A stretch of DNA of 17,761 nucleotides from an uncultured Loktanella sp. (GCA_913061335.1 CAJXTP010000033.1:1-17761), one strand, 5' to 3'. Positions 1-7,426 are shown, counted from the first letter of the stretch. The notes: generated by a model from the sequence alone, not told the origin. Made by a program: numbers and translations.

Positions 1-28
1 GGCAGCGTCAGATGTGTATAAGAGACAG
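1..28. other. Nextera/Tn5 sequencing adapter remnant
   Basis: Bases 10-28 are exactly the 19-bp hyperactive Tn5 mosaic end AGATGTGTATAAGAGACAG. Bases 1-9 (GGCAGCGTC) are the adjoining part of the Illumina Nextera read-1 adapter. This is untrimmed library sequence, not genome. No IS50 or transposase gene follows it, so a natural Tn5 end is not a credible alternative. Confidence 0.97.
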
Positions 29-477
29 AGCCCCATGTCAGCGGGGTTCGAGCCATACATGCCGACCGGGATCGCCCCCGTGGGCGCGCTGCCGGAGGAG
101 ACCTCGTCGGTGATCGCGACCATCTGCAACGCGGTGCCATAGTCGAAGGCATGCGACAGCGCCAGGCGGCAGTTCACGTCATCGAGGGGCGGGCGCTGCG
201 TGTTCATCTTGATGTAGAACGCGCCGGTGCCGCTTTCGGTGAACAGTTGCGCACCATCACCGGCGAGGGCGCGGATCACCTCGGGCGGCAGCCACTGGCT
301 GGCGATGTCATGCTCGCCCTGCGCGATCAGGGTGCGCACGGTCGCGGCCTCAAGGCTATAGCGCAGGCGGACCTGGTCAGGCGCGGCATCGTTGATCGGC
401 AGGAAGTAATCCTCGTTCACCGCCATTACGGTCACGTCCTGCGGGTTGTGCGAGGTCACAGTATAGGCGCCGCTGCC
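29..477 (-). CDS. ABC transporter substrate-binding protein, family 5 (internal fragment, chimeric)
   Basis: Read on the minus strand, this stretch is open for about 150 codons and is truncated at both ends. It carries hallmarks of the periplasmic oligopeptide/nickel-type binding proteins (SBP_bac_5). These are a GSGAYTV segment matching the family's GTGPY region, then an NEDYF segment like the usual NPDYW, then FYIKMNTQRPPLDDVNCRLA, matching the family's 'N-lobe to C-lobe' motif with MNT and a (V)RxAL helix. Such proteins bind peptides or other small solutes in the periplasm and hand them to an inner-membrane permease. Sampled lines are about 70% GC (46/60 at 61-120, 42/60 at 241-300), against about 50% just inside dnaA (30/60 at 601-660). 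It directly abuts an adapter and ends inside dnaA. I infer that it comes from elsewhere, either another locus or another genome, and was joined in vitro or in assembly. The exact substrate cannot be told. Confidence 0.8.
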
Positions 478-1434
478 CGCCGCGTTGCCGAAGGTGGCCC
501 CGTCACATTCAACCCGCTGTTTTTGTATGGTGGTGTTGGCCTTGGCAAAACCCACCTGATGCATGCGATTGCTCACGAATTGCAGCGCCGCAGCCCTGAA
601 CTAAACGTGCTGTATCTGTCGGCGGAACAATTCATGTACCGCTTCATCACCGCATTGCGTGACCGCAAGATGATGGACTTCAAACAGATGTTCCGGTCGG
701 TTGATGTGCTGATGGTTGATGATGTGCAGTTCATGGCCGGCAAGGACAGTACCCAAGAAGAATTTTTCCACACGTTCAACGCCCTGATCGATGGTCAAAA
801 GCAGATCATCATTTCCGCAGACCGTGCGCCGGGTGAAATTAAGGACCTCGAAGAGCGGATCAAATCCCGCCTTCAATGTGGCTTGGTCGTCGACCTGCAC
901 CCAACGGATTACGAACTGCGTCTGGGCATTCTGCAGTCCAAGGTTGACGTTTACCGCGCGCAATATCCGACCCTTGAAATCGCGACTGGCGTGATCGAGT
1001 TTTTGGCACACCGCATTTCCACGAACGTCCGTGTCCTTGAGGGCGCGCTGACCCGTCTGTTTGCGTTTGCGTCCCTAGTTGGCCGTGAAATTACGCTGGA
1101 ACTGACCCAAGACTGCTTGTCCGACGTGCTCAAAGCATCTGATCGCAAGGTCACCGTTGAGGAAATTCAGCGCCGCGTGTCCGAGCATTACAACATTCGC
1201 CTGTCCGAGATGATCGGGCCAAAGCGCGTTCGCACCTATGCGCGGCCGCGTCAGATGGCGATGTATTTGGCCAAGCACATGACCAGCCGGTCGCTGCCAG
1301 AAATTGGCCGTCGCTTTGGGGGCCGTGATCACACGACCGTCATGCACGGTGTGAAACGCATAACCGAGCTAAAGCTGACCGATAGCCAGATTGCAGATGA
1401 TCTGGAATTGTTGCGCCGCGCGCTGTCTGAATAA
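469..1434 (+). CDS. dnaA: Chromosomal replication initiator DnaA (5'-truncated)
   Basis: DnaA binds DnaA boxes at oriC and, as an ATP-loaded filament, opens the DNA and recruits DnaB. About 321 C-terminal residues are present. DnaA-like sequence begins with AAARRVAEGG at 469. Walker A GGVGLGKTH is at 529-555, Walker B (VLMVDD) at 706-723, the sensor-I segment IIISADRAP follows, then the arginine-rich box around KSRLQCGLVVDLHPTD, and the domain IV DNA-binding signature GGRDHTTVMH is at 1318-1347. Domains I-II and the start of the AAA+ domain are missing. The frame stays open back to an ATG at 151, but those roughly 106 codons are the antisense of an unrelated transporter fragment, so they are not DnaA. 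The gene is almost certainly intact in the organism and only broken here by a chimeric join. dnaN follows after 143 bp. Confidence 0.95.
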   Translation, partial: AAARRVAEGGPVTFNPLFLYGGVGLGKTHLMHAIAHELQRRSPELNVLYLSAEQFMYRFITALRDRKMMDFKQMFRSVDVLMVDDVQFMAGKDSTQEEFFHTFNALIDGQKQIIISADRAPGEIKDLEERIKSRLQCGLVVDLHPTDYELRLGILQSKVDVYRAQYPTLEIATGVIEFLAHRISTNVRVLEGALTRLFAFASLVGREITLELTQDCLSDVLKASDRKVTVEEIQRRVSEHYNIRLSEMIGPKRVRTYARPRQMAMYLAKHMTSRSLPEIGRRFGGRDHTTVMHGVKRITELKLTDSQIADDLELLRRALSE

Positions 1435-1577
1435 GCACGGGCAGAATAGCCAGCAAACCTTGACCTGTCGGCAACAGTCAACGACAGTTTGACAAAGACC
1501 CTTGAGAACGGCGGCAAATGAAGTAGCTTGCCCGTCCCACTGGGGTAAACCCACATCAAATATGCGGAGCATGGGAC
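1435..1577 (+). promoter_or_regulatory. dnaA-dnaN intergenic region with hairpin and candidate -35 box
   Basis: This 143-bp gap holds an imperfect hairpin at 1460-1481: TTGAC (1460-1464), a one-base bulge, TGT (1466-1468), a 5-nt loop, then ACAGTCAA (1474-1481). A third TTGAC lies at 1489-1493 as part of a consensus -35 hexamer TTGACA (1489-1494). No good -10 hexamer sits 16-19 bp downstream, so the promoter call is tentative. The dnaN ribosome binding site GGAG is at 1566-1569, 8 nt before its ATG. Confidence 0.4.
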
Positions 1578-2696
1578 ATGAAACTGAGTATTGAACGCGC
1601 GAGCCTGTTAAAGGCAGTCGCACAGGCCCAATCCGTTGTTGAGCGCCGCAATACGATCCCGATTTTGGCCAATGTGCTGATCGAAGCCGAGGGCGAAAGC
1701 GTCCAGTTCCGTGCGACCGATCTGGATATCGAAGTTGTTGATCGTGCACCTGCCCAAGTGACGCGCGCTGGTGCGACAACCGTTTCCGCCGTGACCTTGA
1801 ACGAAATTGTCCGCAAGCTGCCTGATGGCGCGCTGGTCACATTGACCGAAGACGGTGCAACTGGCCGTTTGACGATCGAGGCGGGCCGCTCGAATTTCTC
1901 ATTGGCGACATTGCCAAAAGAAGATTTCCCCGTGATGGCAACTTCTGATTACGCCTCAAATTTCTCGGTGCCTGCGCCTGTTCTGCGCCGCCTGTTCGAT
2001 AAATCCAAATTTGCGATCTCGACCGAGGAAACCCGCTATTACTTGAATGGTGTCTACATGCACGTCGCCGATAGCGAGGGTGGCAAGGTGCTGCGTTGTG
2101 TGGCGACAGATGGTCACCGTTTGGCCCGTATCGACGCCGACTTGCCGCAAGGCGCTGGCGATATGGCCGGTGTGATTGTCCCACGCAAGACCGTTGGCGA
2201 AATGCGCAAGCTGCTTGATGATGATGATATGCAGATCGCTGTGTCAGTATCCGAGACTAAAATCCGCTTTGCGACGCCGGATATCACGCTGACATCCAAG
2301 GTAATCGACGGCACATTCCCTGACTACACCCGCGTGATCCCGCAGGGAAATACCCGCAAAATGGAAGTCGACGCATCGGAATTTGCCAAAGCAGTTGATC
2401 GTGTGGCCACTGTTTCATCCGAGCGGTCCCGTGCAGTTAAGCTGTCGTTAGACCAAGATAAATTGATCCTCTCCGTCAACGCCCCCGATAGCGGTGCTGC
2501 CGAAGAAGAGCTGTCCGTTGCCTATAGCGACGAGCGTTTGGAAATTGGTTTCAACGCCAAATACCTGCTCGAAATCGCCAGCCAGGTGGACCGCGAAAAT
2601 GCTGTGTTCATGTTCAACTCTTCGGGTGACCCGACGTTGATGCGCGAGGGCAACGACACCTCTGCGATCTATGTCGTGATGCCAATGCGGGTCTAA
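1578..2696 (+). CDS. dnaN: DNA polymerase III beta subunit (sliding clamp)
   Basis: The beta clamp forms a dimeric ring around DNA that tethers polymerase III and many repair proteins. The protein has 372 residues, close to the family's usual 366-375, and is complete. The three-fold clamp architecture is visible from the segments RNTIPILANVLIEAEG near the N-terminus, ATDLDIEV (about residues 46-53), CVATDGHRLARID (about 174-186), FPDYTRVIP in the third domain, and the classical C-terminal YVVMPMRV. The last residues form part of the groove that binds clamp-binding motifs. The start is the ATG 8 nt after GGAG, and it gives the family-typical MKLSIER N-terminus. The gene lies between dnaA and recF as in many bacteria, and recF begins 53 bp downstream with its own ribosome binding site. 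Nothing odd is seen. Confidence 0.98.
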   Translation: MKLSIERASLLKAVAQAQSVVERRNTIPILANVLIEAEGESVQFRATDLDIEVVDRAPAQVTRAGATTVSAVTLNEIVRKLPDGALVTLTEDGATGRLTIEAGRSNFSLATLPKEDFPVMATSDYASNFSVPAPVLRRLFDKSKFAISTEETRYYLNGVYMHVADSEGGKVLRCVATDGHRLARIDADLPQGAGDMAGVIVPRKTVGEMRKLLDDDDMQIAVSVSETKIRFATPDITLTSKVIDGTFPDYTRVIPQGNTRKMEVDASEFAKAVDRVATVSSERSRAVKLSLDQDKLILSVNAPDSGAAEEELSVAYSDERLEIGFNAKYLLEIASQVDRENAVFMFNSSGDPTLMREGNDTSAIYVVMPMRV

Positions 2697-2749
2697 GCGC
2701 CCGTCGATGGCGTTATTATTCATACCTAGAAAAAGCTGAGGGTCGGTGC

Positions 2750-3868
2750 ATGTCGACCCTCGTTTTGTCTCAAATCACCCTTTCGCATTTCCGGTCGCAT
2801 AAACGTGCCGTGATGGCGTGCGATGGCCGTCCTGTTGCGATTTACGGATCAAACGGCGCGGGCAAAACCAATCTGCTCGAAGCGGTATCGCTACTGTCAC
2901 CCGGACGCGGACTGCGCCGTGCGTCCCCCGATGATTTGATCCGCAGACCAGAGGCGCTCGGCTGGAAAGTCACCGCAAACCTGCAATCACTGCACCAAAC
3001 CCACGAGATTGAGACATGGGCAGAGCCCGGCACATCGCGTCAGGTGCGTATCGACGGCAAGGCGGCAGCACAGCTCGCCTTGGGCCGGATTGGTCGCGTG
3101 CTATGGCTTGTACCATCGATGGACCGGCTGTGGATCGAAGGTGCCGAAGGCCGTCGTCGGTTCTTGGACCGCGCAACCCTGTCGTTTGAACCGACCCATG
3201 CAGAGGCAGTGCTGACCTATGAAAAGGCGATGCGCGAGCGCAACAGGCTGCTGAAAGACATGGTGCGTGACCCGCATTGGTACGTGGCGATTGAACGGCA
3301 AATGGCCGAAGCAGGTGCACGGATACATGTGAACCGCACCGCCGCGATCGCCGCGCTTACGCAGGCACAGGCGGTGACCCAAACGGCGTTTCCAACCGCA
3401 GATTTGACCCTTATTCACCCTGATCCCGCGATTGAGAGCCCTGATGACCCCGCATCGTTGGTCGCAGGGTTCGCGCAATCTCGAGCGCGCGACATGGCGG
3501 CAGGTCGTACATTGATGGGTCCACATCGCGCCGATCTGCTAGCGGTTTTTGCGTCCAAAGGCGTCTCTGCAAAGGACTGTTCGACAGGCGAACAAAAGGC
3601 GCTGTTGATTAGCCTAATCCTTGCCAATGGCCGCGCATTGATTCGCGATTTTGGCGCGCCGCCAATTTTGCTATTAGACGAGGTCGCAGCCCACCTTGAC
3701 GCAGGGCGTCGTGGCGCGCTTTATGATGAAATCTGCGCGCTGGGATCGCAGGCATTTATGACCGGGACAGGCCCTGAATTGTTCACTGAACTGGGGTCGC
3801 GCGCGCAATACGGTGAAGTAACCGAACAGGATGGCCTGTCATCCCTGATTGAAAGGACGAGCCCATGA
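2750..3868 (+). CDS. recF: DNA replication and repair protein RecF
   Basis: RecF is an SMC-like ATPase that works with RecO and RecR to load RecA at single-strand gaps. The 372-residue protein shows Walker A GSNGAGKTN (residues 33-41), the ABC-type signature region STGEQKALLIS (about 278-288) and Walker B ILLLDEVAAHLD (about 306-317). The N-terminal LSHFRSHKR segment is the familiar RecF 'LxxFRNY' stretch. The start ATG at 2750 is preceded by GAGGG (2738-2742) at 7-nt spacing. The stop overlaps the next gene in an ATGA junction (3865-3868), suggesting translational coupling to the VOC gene. Length is slightly above the E. coli protein (357), within the usual range. Confidence 0.97.
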   Translation: MSTLVLSQITLSHFRSHKRAVMACDGRPVAIYGSNGAGKTNLLEAVSLLSPGRGLRRASPDDLIRRPEALGWKVTANLQSLHQTHEIETWAEPGTSRQVRIDGKAAAQLALGRIGRVLWLVPSMDRLWIEGAEGRRRFLDRATLSFEPTHAEAVLTYEKAMRERNRLLKDMVRDPHWYVAIERQMAEAGARIHVNRTAAIAALTQAQAVTQTAFPTADLTLIHPDPAIESPDDPASLVAGFAQSRARDMAAGRTLMGPHRADLLAVFASKGVSAKDCSTGEQKALLISLILANGRALIRDFGAPPILLLDEVAAHLDAGRRGALYDEICALGSQAFMTGTGPELFTELGSRAQYGEVTEQDGLSSLIERTSP

Positions 3869-4299
3869 CCCCGCAACGTGTGACCTTAATTACCCTCGGT
3901 GTGGCTGACTTGGATCGATCCACGGCGTTCTACGCGGCCCTTGGGTGGACCCCGAAAGAACACCTGCCAGAGGTGCGATTTTATCAAATGAATGGTCTGG
4001 TTCTTGGGTTGTTCGGGATCGACGATCTTGCCAAAGACCAAGGGCGACCTGATGCAAAATTGGGCGTCGGCGCCATGACTCTTGCGCAAAACTTCGCGAC
4101 CCAAGCAGAGGTCGACGCGGCCTACGCGCTTGCAATTCTCACCGGAGCAGGAGCGTTAAAGGCCCCTAAAAGGGTATTTTGGGGCGGTTATTCCGGTTAT
4201 TACACCGACCCCGACGGTCATGTTTGGGAGGTCGCCATGAACCCATTCTGGCCGCTAAATGATGATGGATCGCTGACCTTGCCGGACGCACCAGCATGA
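3865..4299 (+). CDS. VOC (glyoxalase/bleomycin-resistance fold) family protein
   Basis: This 144-residue protein has the vicinal-oxygen-chelate pattern. It starts with a beta strand and GVADLDRSTAFYAALGW, which matches the family's 'V.DLDRS..FY...LGW' motif, and ends with GYYTDPDGHVWEVAMNPFWPL, which matches the second-half 'DPDGH.WE' motif. The usual first metal-ligand histidine just before the GVADLD segment is absent; the strand reads RVTLITLGVADL. The Glu of WEV near the end is kept. It may therefore bind a ligand or a different metal arrangement rather than act as a classical glyoxalase I. The gene overlaps recF by 4 bp and its own stop overlaps the LysE-type gene by 4 bp, so the three are probably co-translated. 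The substrate is unknown; any link to RecF function is unproven. Confidence 0.88.
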   Translation: MTPQRVTLITLGVADLDRSTAFYAALGWTPKEHLPEVRFYQMNGLVLGLFGIDDLAKDQGRPDAKLGVGAMTLAQNFATQAEVDAAYALAILTGAGALKAPKRVFWGGYSGYYTDPDGHVWEVAMNPFWPLNDDGSLTLPDAPA

Positions 4300-4916
4300 C
4301 TATTTCTGCCGCAGATCTGCTGCTATATGCGGGGGCGCTTTGCGTGCTGTTCCTCACGCCGGGCCCTGTGTGGGTCGCATTGATTGCGCGTTCCCTGTCG
4401 GGTGGATTTCAGGCGGCATGGCCACTCGCACTTGGTGTGGTCGTGGGCGACGTGCTGTGGCCGTTGCTGGCGATCCTTGGGGTGACTTGGCTCGTGTCGG
4501 TATTCACCGGCTTCATGCTGGTGCTGAAATGGGTGGCAAGCCTGACGTTCTTGCTGATGGGCTGGCTCATCTTACGGTCAGCCGACAAAACCATCGCATC
4601 TGATAGTCGCCTGACCCGCCCGGGCATGTGGGCTGGTTTTCTGGCGGGGCTCGCTGTGATTTTGGGCAACCCCAAGGCAATCCTATTCTACATGGGGATG
4701 CTGCCAGGTTTCTTTGATCTGACTGTTTTGACATGGCAAGATATCGTTGCGATCTGCACCGTGTCGTTCCTTGTACCGTTGTTGGGCAACCTCGTTTTGG
4801 CCGCGTCTATCCACCGTGCAAAGGCGTTTATGACGTCGCCAACAGCACTGCGCCGCACGAATATTACAGCTGGAATATTGCTGATTTTGGTGGGGCTGCT
4901 GATCCCGTTCCTGTGA
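4296..4916 (+). CDS. LysE/RhtB family amino-acid exporter
   Basis: This 206-residue inner-membrane protein has about six hydrophobic segments (roughly residues 5-25, 40-62, 65-92, 112-130, 148-170 and 187-206). It has the family hallmarks TPGP (21-24) in the first membrane segment and GNPKA (124-128) ahead of the fourth to fifth segments. The superfamily exports amino acids such as lysine, threonine, homoserine or related metabolites; the substrate cannot be read from the sequence. Its ATG overlaps the VOC stop (ATGA, 4296-4299). No hairpin with a T-run follows, so transcription may continue into the gyrB leader. Confidence 0.93.
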   Translation: MTISAADLLLYAGALCVLFLTPGPVWVALIARSLSGGFQAAWPLALGVVVGDVLWPLLAILGVTWLVSVFTGFMLVLKWVASLTFLLMGWLILRSADKTIASDSRLTRPGMWAGFLAGLAVILGNPKAILFYMGMLPGFFDLTVLTWQDIVAICTVSFLVPLLGNLVLAASIHRAKAFMTSPTALRRTNITAGILLILVGLLIPFL

Positions 4917-4938
4917 CGCAAAATATGGGGGTTTCGCC

Positions 4939-4967
4939 GTGACAATCCGGTAAAAAATCCCTATATT
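4939..4967 (+). promoter_or_regulatory. Candidate gyrB promoter
   Basis: A GTGACA box (4939-4944; 5 of 6 to TTGACA) and a TATATT box (4962-4967; 5 of 6 to TATAAT) are separated by exactly 17 bp. A start site about 6-7 nt downstream would give a leader of about 20 nt before the gyrB ATG at 4996. This is the best sigma-70-type promoter in the window. Experimental start-site data are not available here. Confidence 0.65.
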
Positions 4968-4972
4968 TAGGG
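4959..4972. promoter_or_regulatory. Palindrome over the gyrB -10 box (possible operator)
   Basis: CCCTA (4959-4963) and TAGGG (4968-4972) are perfect inverted arms around TATT, so the 14-bp dyad covers the putative -10 hexamer. A protein bound here would block polymerase. The arms are short and may be coincidental; no regulator is identified. Confidence 0.35.
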
Positions 4973-4995
4973 CAAAGATATACAGGAATACCCCC

Positions 4996-7413
4996 ATGTC
5001 AGACGACACGCAGGAAAACGCCGAATACGGCGCCGATTCTATCAAAGTTTTGAAGGGCTTAGAGGCCGTTCGCAAGCGCCCTGGTATGTATATCGGTGAC
5101 ACGGATGACGGGTCAGGCCTGCACCACATGGTCTATGAGGTCGTCGATAACGGCATTGACGAGGCTTTGGCTGGTCACGCCGACCACGTCTATGTGATTA
5201 TTCACGATGATGGGTCGGTTTCTGTGGGTGATAACGGGCGCGGTATTCCGGTCGATATGCACAAAGAAGAAGGCGTATCCGCAGCCGAGGTCATCATGAC
5301 CCAACTGCATGCCGGTGGTAAGTTTGACAGCAATTCCTATAAGGTATCTGGCGGTTTGCACGGTGTCGGCGTGTCCGTTGTAAACGCGCTGTCTGACTAC
5401 CTCGAGTTGCGTATTTGGCGGAACGACAAAGAACACTATGCTCGGTTTGAAGGTGGCTACACCACCGAAAGCCTGCGCGTCGAAGGTCCTGCAAATGGCC
5501 GCAAGGGCACTGAGGTTCGGTTCCTTGCGAGCTTGGAAACATTCAGCAACCGCGACTTCGTCTTCGAGACATTGGAAAAACGCTTGCGCGAATTGGCGTT
5601 CCTGAATTCGGGCGTCCGGATCATTTTGACAGATGAGCGCCCCGCCGAGCATTTGAAAACCGAGTTGTTCTACGACGGCGGCGTCAAAGAATTTGTCAAA
5701 TACCTTGATCGGTCCAAAACGCCCGTGATGCCCGAACCTATCTATGTGATCGGCGAGCGCGACGACATCGTGGTCGAGGTCGCGATGTGGTGGAATGACA
5801 GCTATAATGAAATGGTCCTGCCGTTCACCAACAACATCCCGCAGCGCGATGGCGGCACGCATATGGCGGGCTTTCGTGGTGCGCTGACCCGCACAATCAA
5901 CAACTATGCGCAGTCGTCCGGCATCGCGAAAAAGGAAAAGATTTCCTTCACCGGTGATGATGCCCGCGAAGGTCTGACTTGCGTGCTTTCCGTCAAAGTC
6001 CCCGACCCGAAATTCTCGTCCCAGACCAAGGATAAATTGGTCAGCTCCGAAGTCCGCCCTGCGGTGGAATCGCTTGTTGCTGAAAAACTGGCCGAATGGT
6101 TTGAAGAAAACCCTGCCATTGCGCGCAGTGTTGTCGGCAAAATCGTGGAAGCAGCCCACGCCCGTGAAGCTGCCCGTAAAGCCCGTGATCTGACCCGCCG
6201 CAAAACCGCAATGGATGTGAATTTCCTTGCTGGTAAGCTGAAAGATTGCTCTGAAAAAGACCCCGCTAAAACCGAAGTCTTCCTCGTGGAGGGCGATTCT
6301 GCTGGTGGCTCTGCGCAGACAGGCCGTGACCGTGGTACGCAGGCGATTTTGCCGCTGAAAGGCAAAATCCTAAACGTCGAACGCGCCCGTTTTGACCGCA
6401 TGCTTGGTAGCCAAGAAATCGGCAATCTTGTTATGGCGCTTGGCACTGGCATTGGCCGCGATGAATTTAACATCAGTAAGCTGCGCTATCACAAGGTCAT
6501 CATCATGACCGACGCGGACGTCGACGGTGCGCATATTCGCACATTGCTGCTGACATTCTTCTTCCGTCAGATGCCCGAATTGATCGAAGGTGGTTATCTG
6601 TATATCGCGCAGCCGCCGCTGTACAAAGTCAGCCGTGGTAAGTCCGAGGTGTACCTCAAGGACCAACCGGCGATGGATGATTACCGCATTGAACAGGGCT
6701 CCGAAGGAGCGATTTTGCGTCAAGGTAACGGTGAAGAAATCAGTGGTGCTGACCTGCGCCGCGTCGTCAACGAGGCGCGTCAGTTCAGCAATCTGCTCAG
6801 CGCTTTTCCAACCCATTATCCGCGTCACATTCTGGAACAGGCGGCCATCGCTGGCGCATTTGTCCCCGGTGTGGTCGACAATGATCTGCAAGGTACCGCT
6901 GACCGTGTGGCCAAGCGCCTTGATCTCATCGCCGAGGAATGGGAGCGCGGTTGGGCTGGTCGGATCACGCAAGACAAGGGTATGCGCCTTGCGCGTATGC
7001 TGCGCGGCGTCGAAGAGGTCCGCACGCTGGACGGAAAAATCATGCGCGGCGGTGAAGCTCGCCGGACAGGGTCGTTCACCAAAGGCCTGCAGGACGTCTA
7101 CAATCTGCCCGCCACGTTGGTCCGCAAGGATCGCAATCAGATGATCTACGGCCCGCTTGATCTGCTGTCCGCTATTCTCGAAGAGGGCGAGCGCGGCCTG
7201 ACATTCCAGCGCTACAAGGGCTTGGGCGAAATGAACCCAGACCAGCTGTGGGAAACCACGTTGGACCCTGATGCGCGCACCCTGTTGCAGGTCAAAGTCG
7301 AAGACTTGGCCGAGGCCGATGATCTGTTCACCAAACTGATGGGTGATGTCGTTGAACCGCGCCGCGAGTTCATTCAGCAAAACGCGCTGTCGGTCGAGAA
7401 CCTTGATTTCTGA
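4996..7413 (+). CDS. gyrB: DNA gyrase subunit B
   Basis: GyrB is the ATPase subunit of the A2B2 gyrase that introduces negative supercoils. The 805-residue length matches E. coli GyrB (804). The GHKL ATPase domain is complete: EVVDN with catalytic-type Glu48 and Asn52, DNGRGIP with Asp79, and GGLHGVGVSVVNALS. The TOPRIM domain has EGDSAGG (Glu432) and TDADVDGAH (Asp506, Asp508, Asp510), the magnesium ligands. The C-terminal tail carries RYKGLGEMNPDQLWETT, which contacts GyrA/DNA. The long TOPRIM insertion places this in the Gram-negative GyrB type. The ATG follows AGGA (4984-4987) with 8-nt spacing. It has its own candidate promoter; the next gene begins 13 bp after its stop. Long open frames on the opposite strand (5113-6159 and 6370-7437) are antisense shadows. 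Confidence 0.98.
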   Translation: MSDDTQENAEYGADSIKVLKGLEAVRKRPGMYIGDTDDGSGLHHMVYEVVDNGIDEALAGHADHVYVIIHDDGSVSVGDNGRGIPVDMHKEEGVSAAEVIMTQLHAGGKFDSNSYKVSGGLHGVGVSVVNALSDYLELRIWRNDKEHYARFEGGYTTESLRVEGPANGRKGTEVRFLASLETFSNRDFVFETLEKRLRELAFLNSGVRIILTDERPAEHLKTELFYDGGVKEFVKYLDRSKTPVMPEPIYVIGERDDIVVEVAMWWNDSYNEMVLPFTNNIPQRDGGTHMAGFRGALTRTINNYAQSSGIAKKEKISFTGDDAREGLTCVLSVKVPDPKFSSQTKDKLVSSEVRPAVESLVAEKLAEWFEENPAIARSVVGKIVEAAHAREAARKARDLTRRKTAMDVNFLAGKLKDCSEKDPAKTEVFLVEGDSAGGSAQTGRDRGTQAILPLKGKILNVERARFDRMLGSQEIGNLVMALGTGIGRDEFNISKLRYHKVIIMTDADVDGAHIRTLLLTFFFRQMPELIEGGYLYIAQPPLYKVSRGKSEVYLKDQPAMDDYRIEQGSEGAILRQGNGEEISGADLRRVVNEARQFSNLLSAFPTHYPRHILEQAAIAGAFVPGVVDNDLQGTADRVAKRLDLIAEEWERGWAGRITQDKGMRLARMLRGVEEVRTLDGKIMRGGEARRTGSFTKGLQDVYNLPATLVRKDRNQMIYGPLDLLSAILEEGERGLTFQRYKGLGEMNPDQLWETTLDPDARTLLQVKVEDLAEADDLFTKLMGDVVEPRREFIQQNALSVENLDF

Positions 7414-7426
7414 TCTACCGAGAACC

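Noticed and set aside
1..28. A natural Tn5/IS50 end
   Set aside because: The sequence is the engineered mosaic end joined to adapter bases, with no transposase gene or target duplication.
5113..6159. A 348-codon open frame on the minus strand inside gyrB
   Set aside because: It is fully antisense to a gyrB segment with intact GHKL and TOPRIM motifs, and its product has no recognisable family. Long antisense frames are common in such codon-biased genes.
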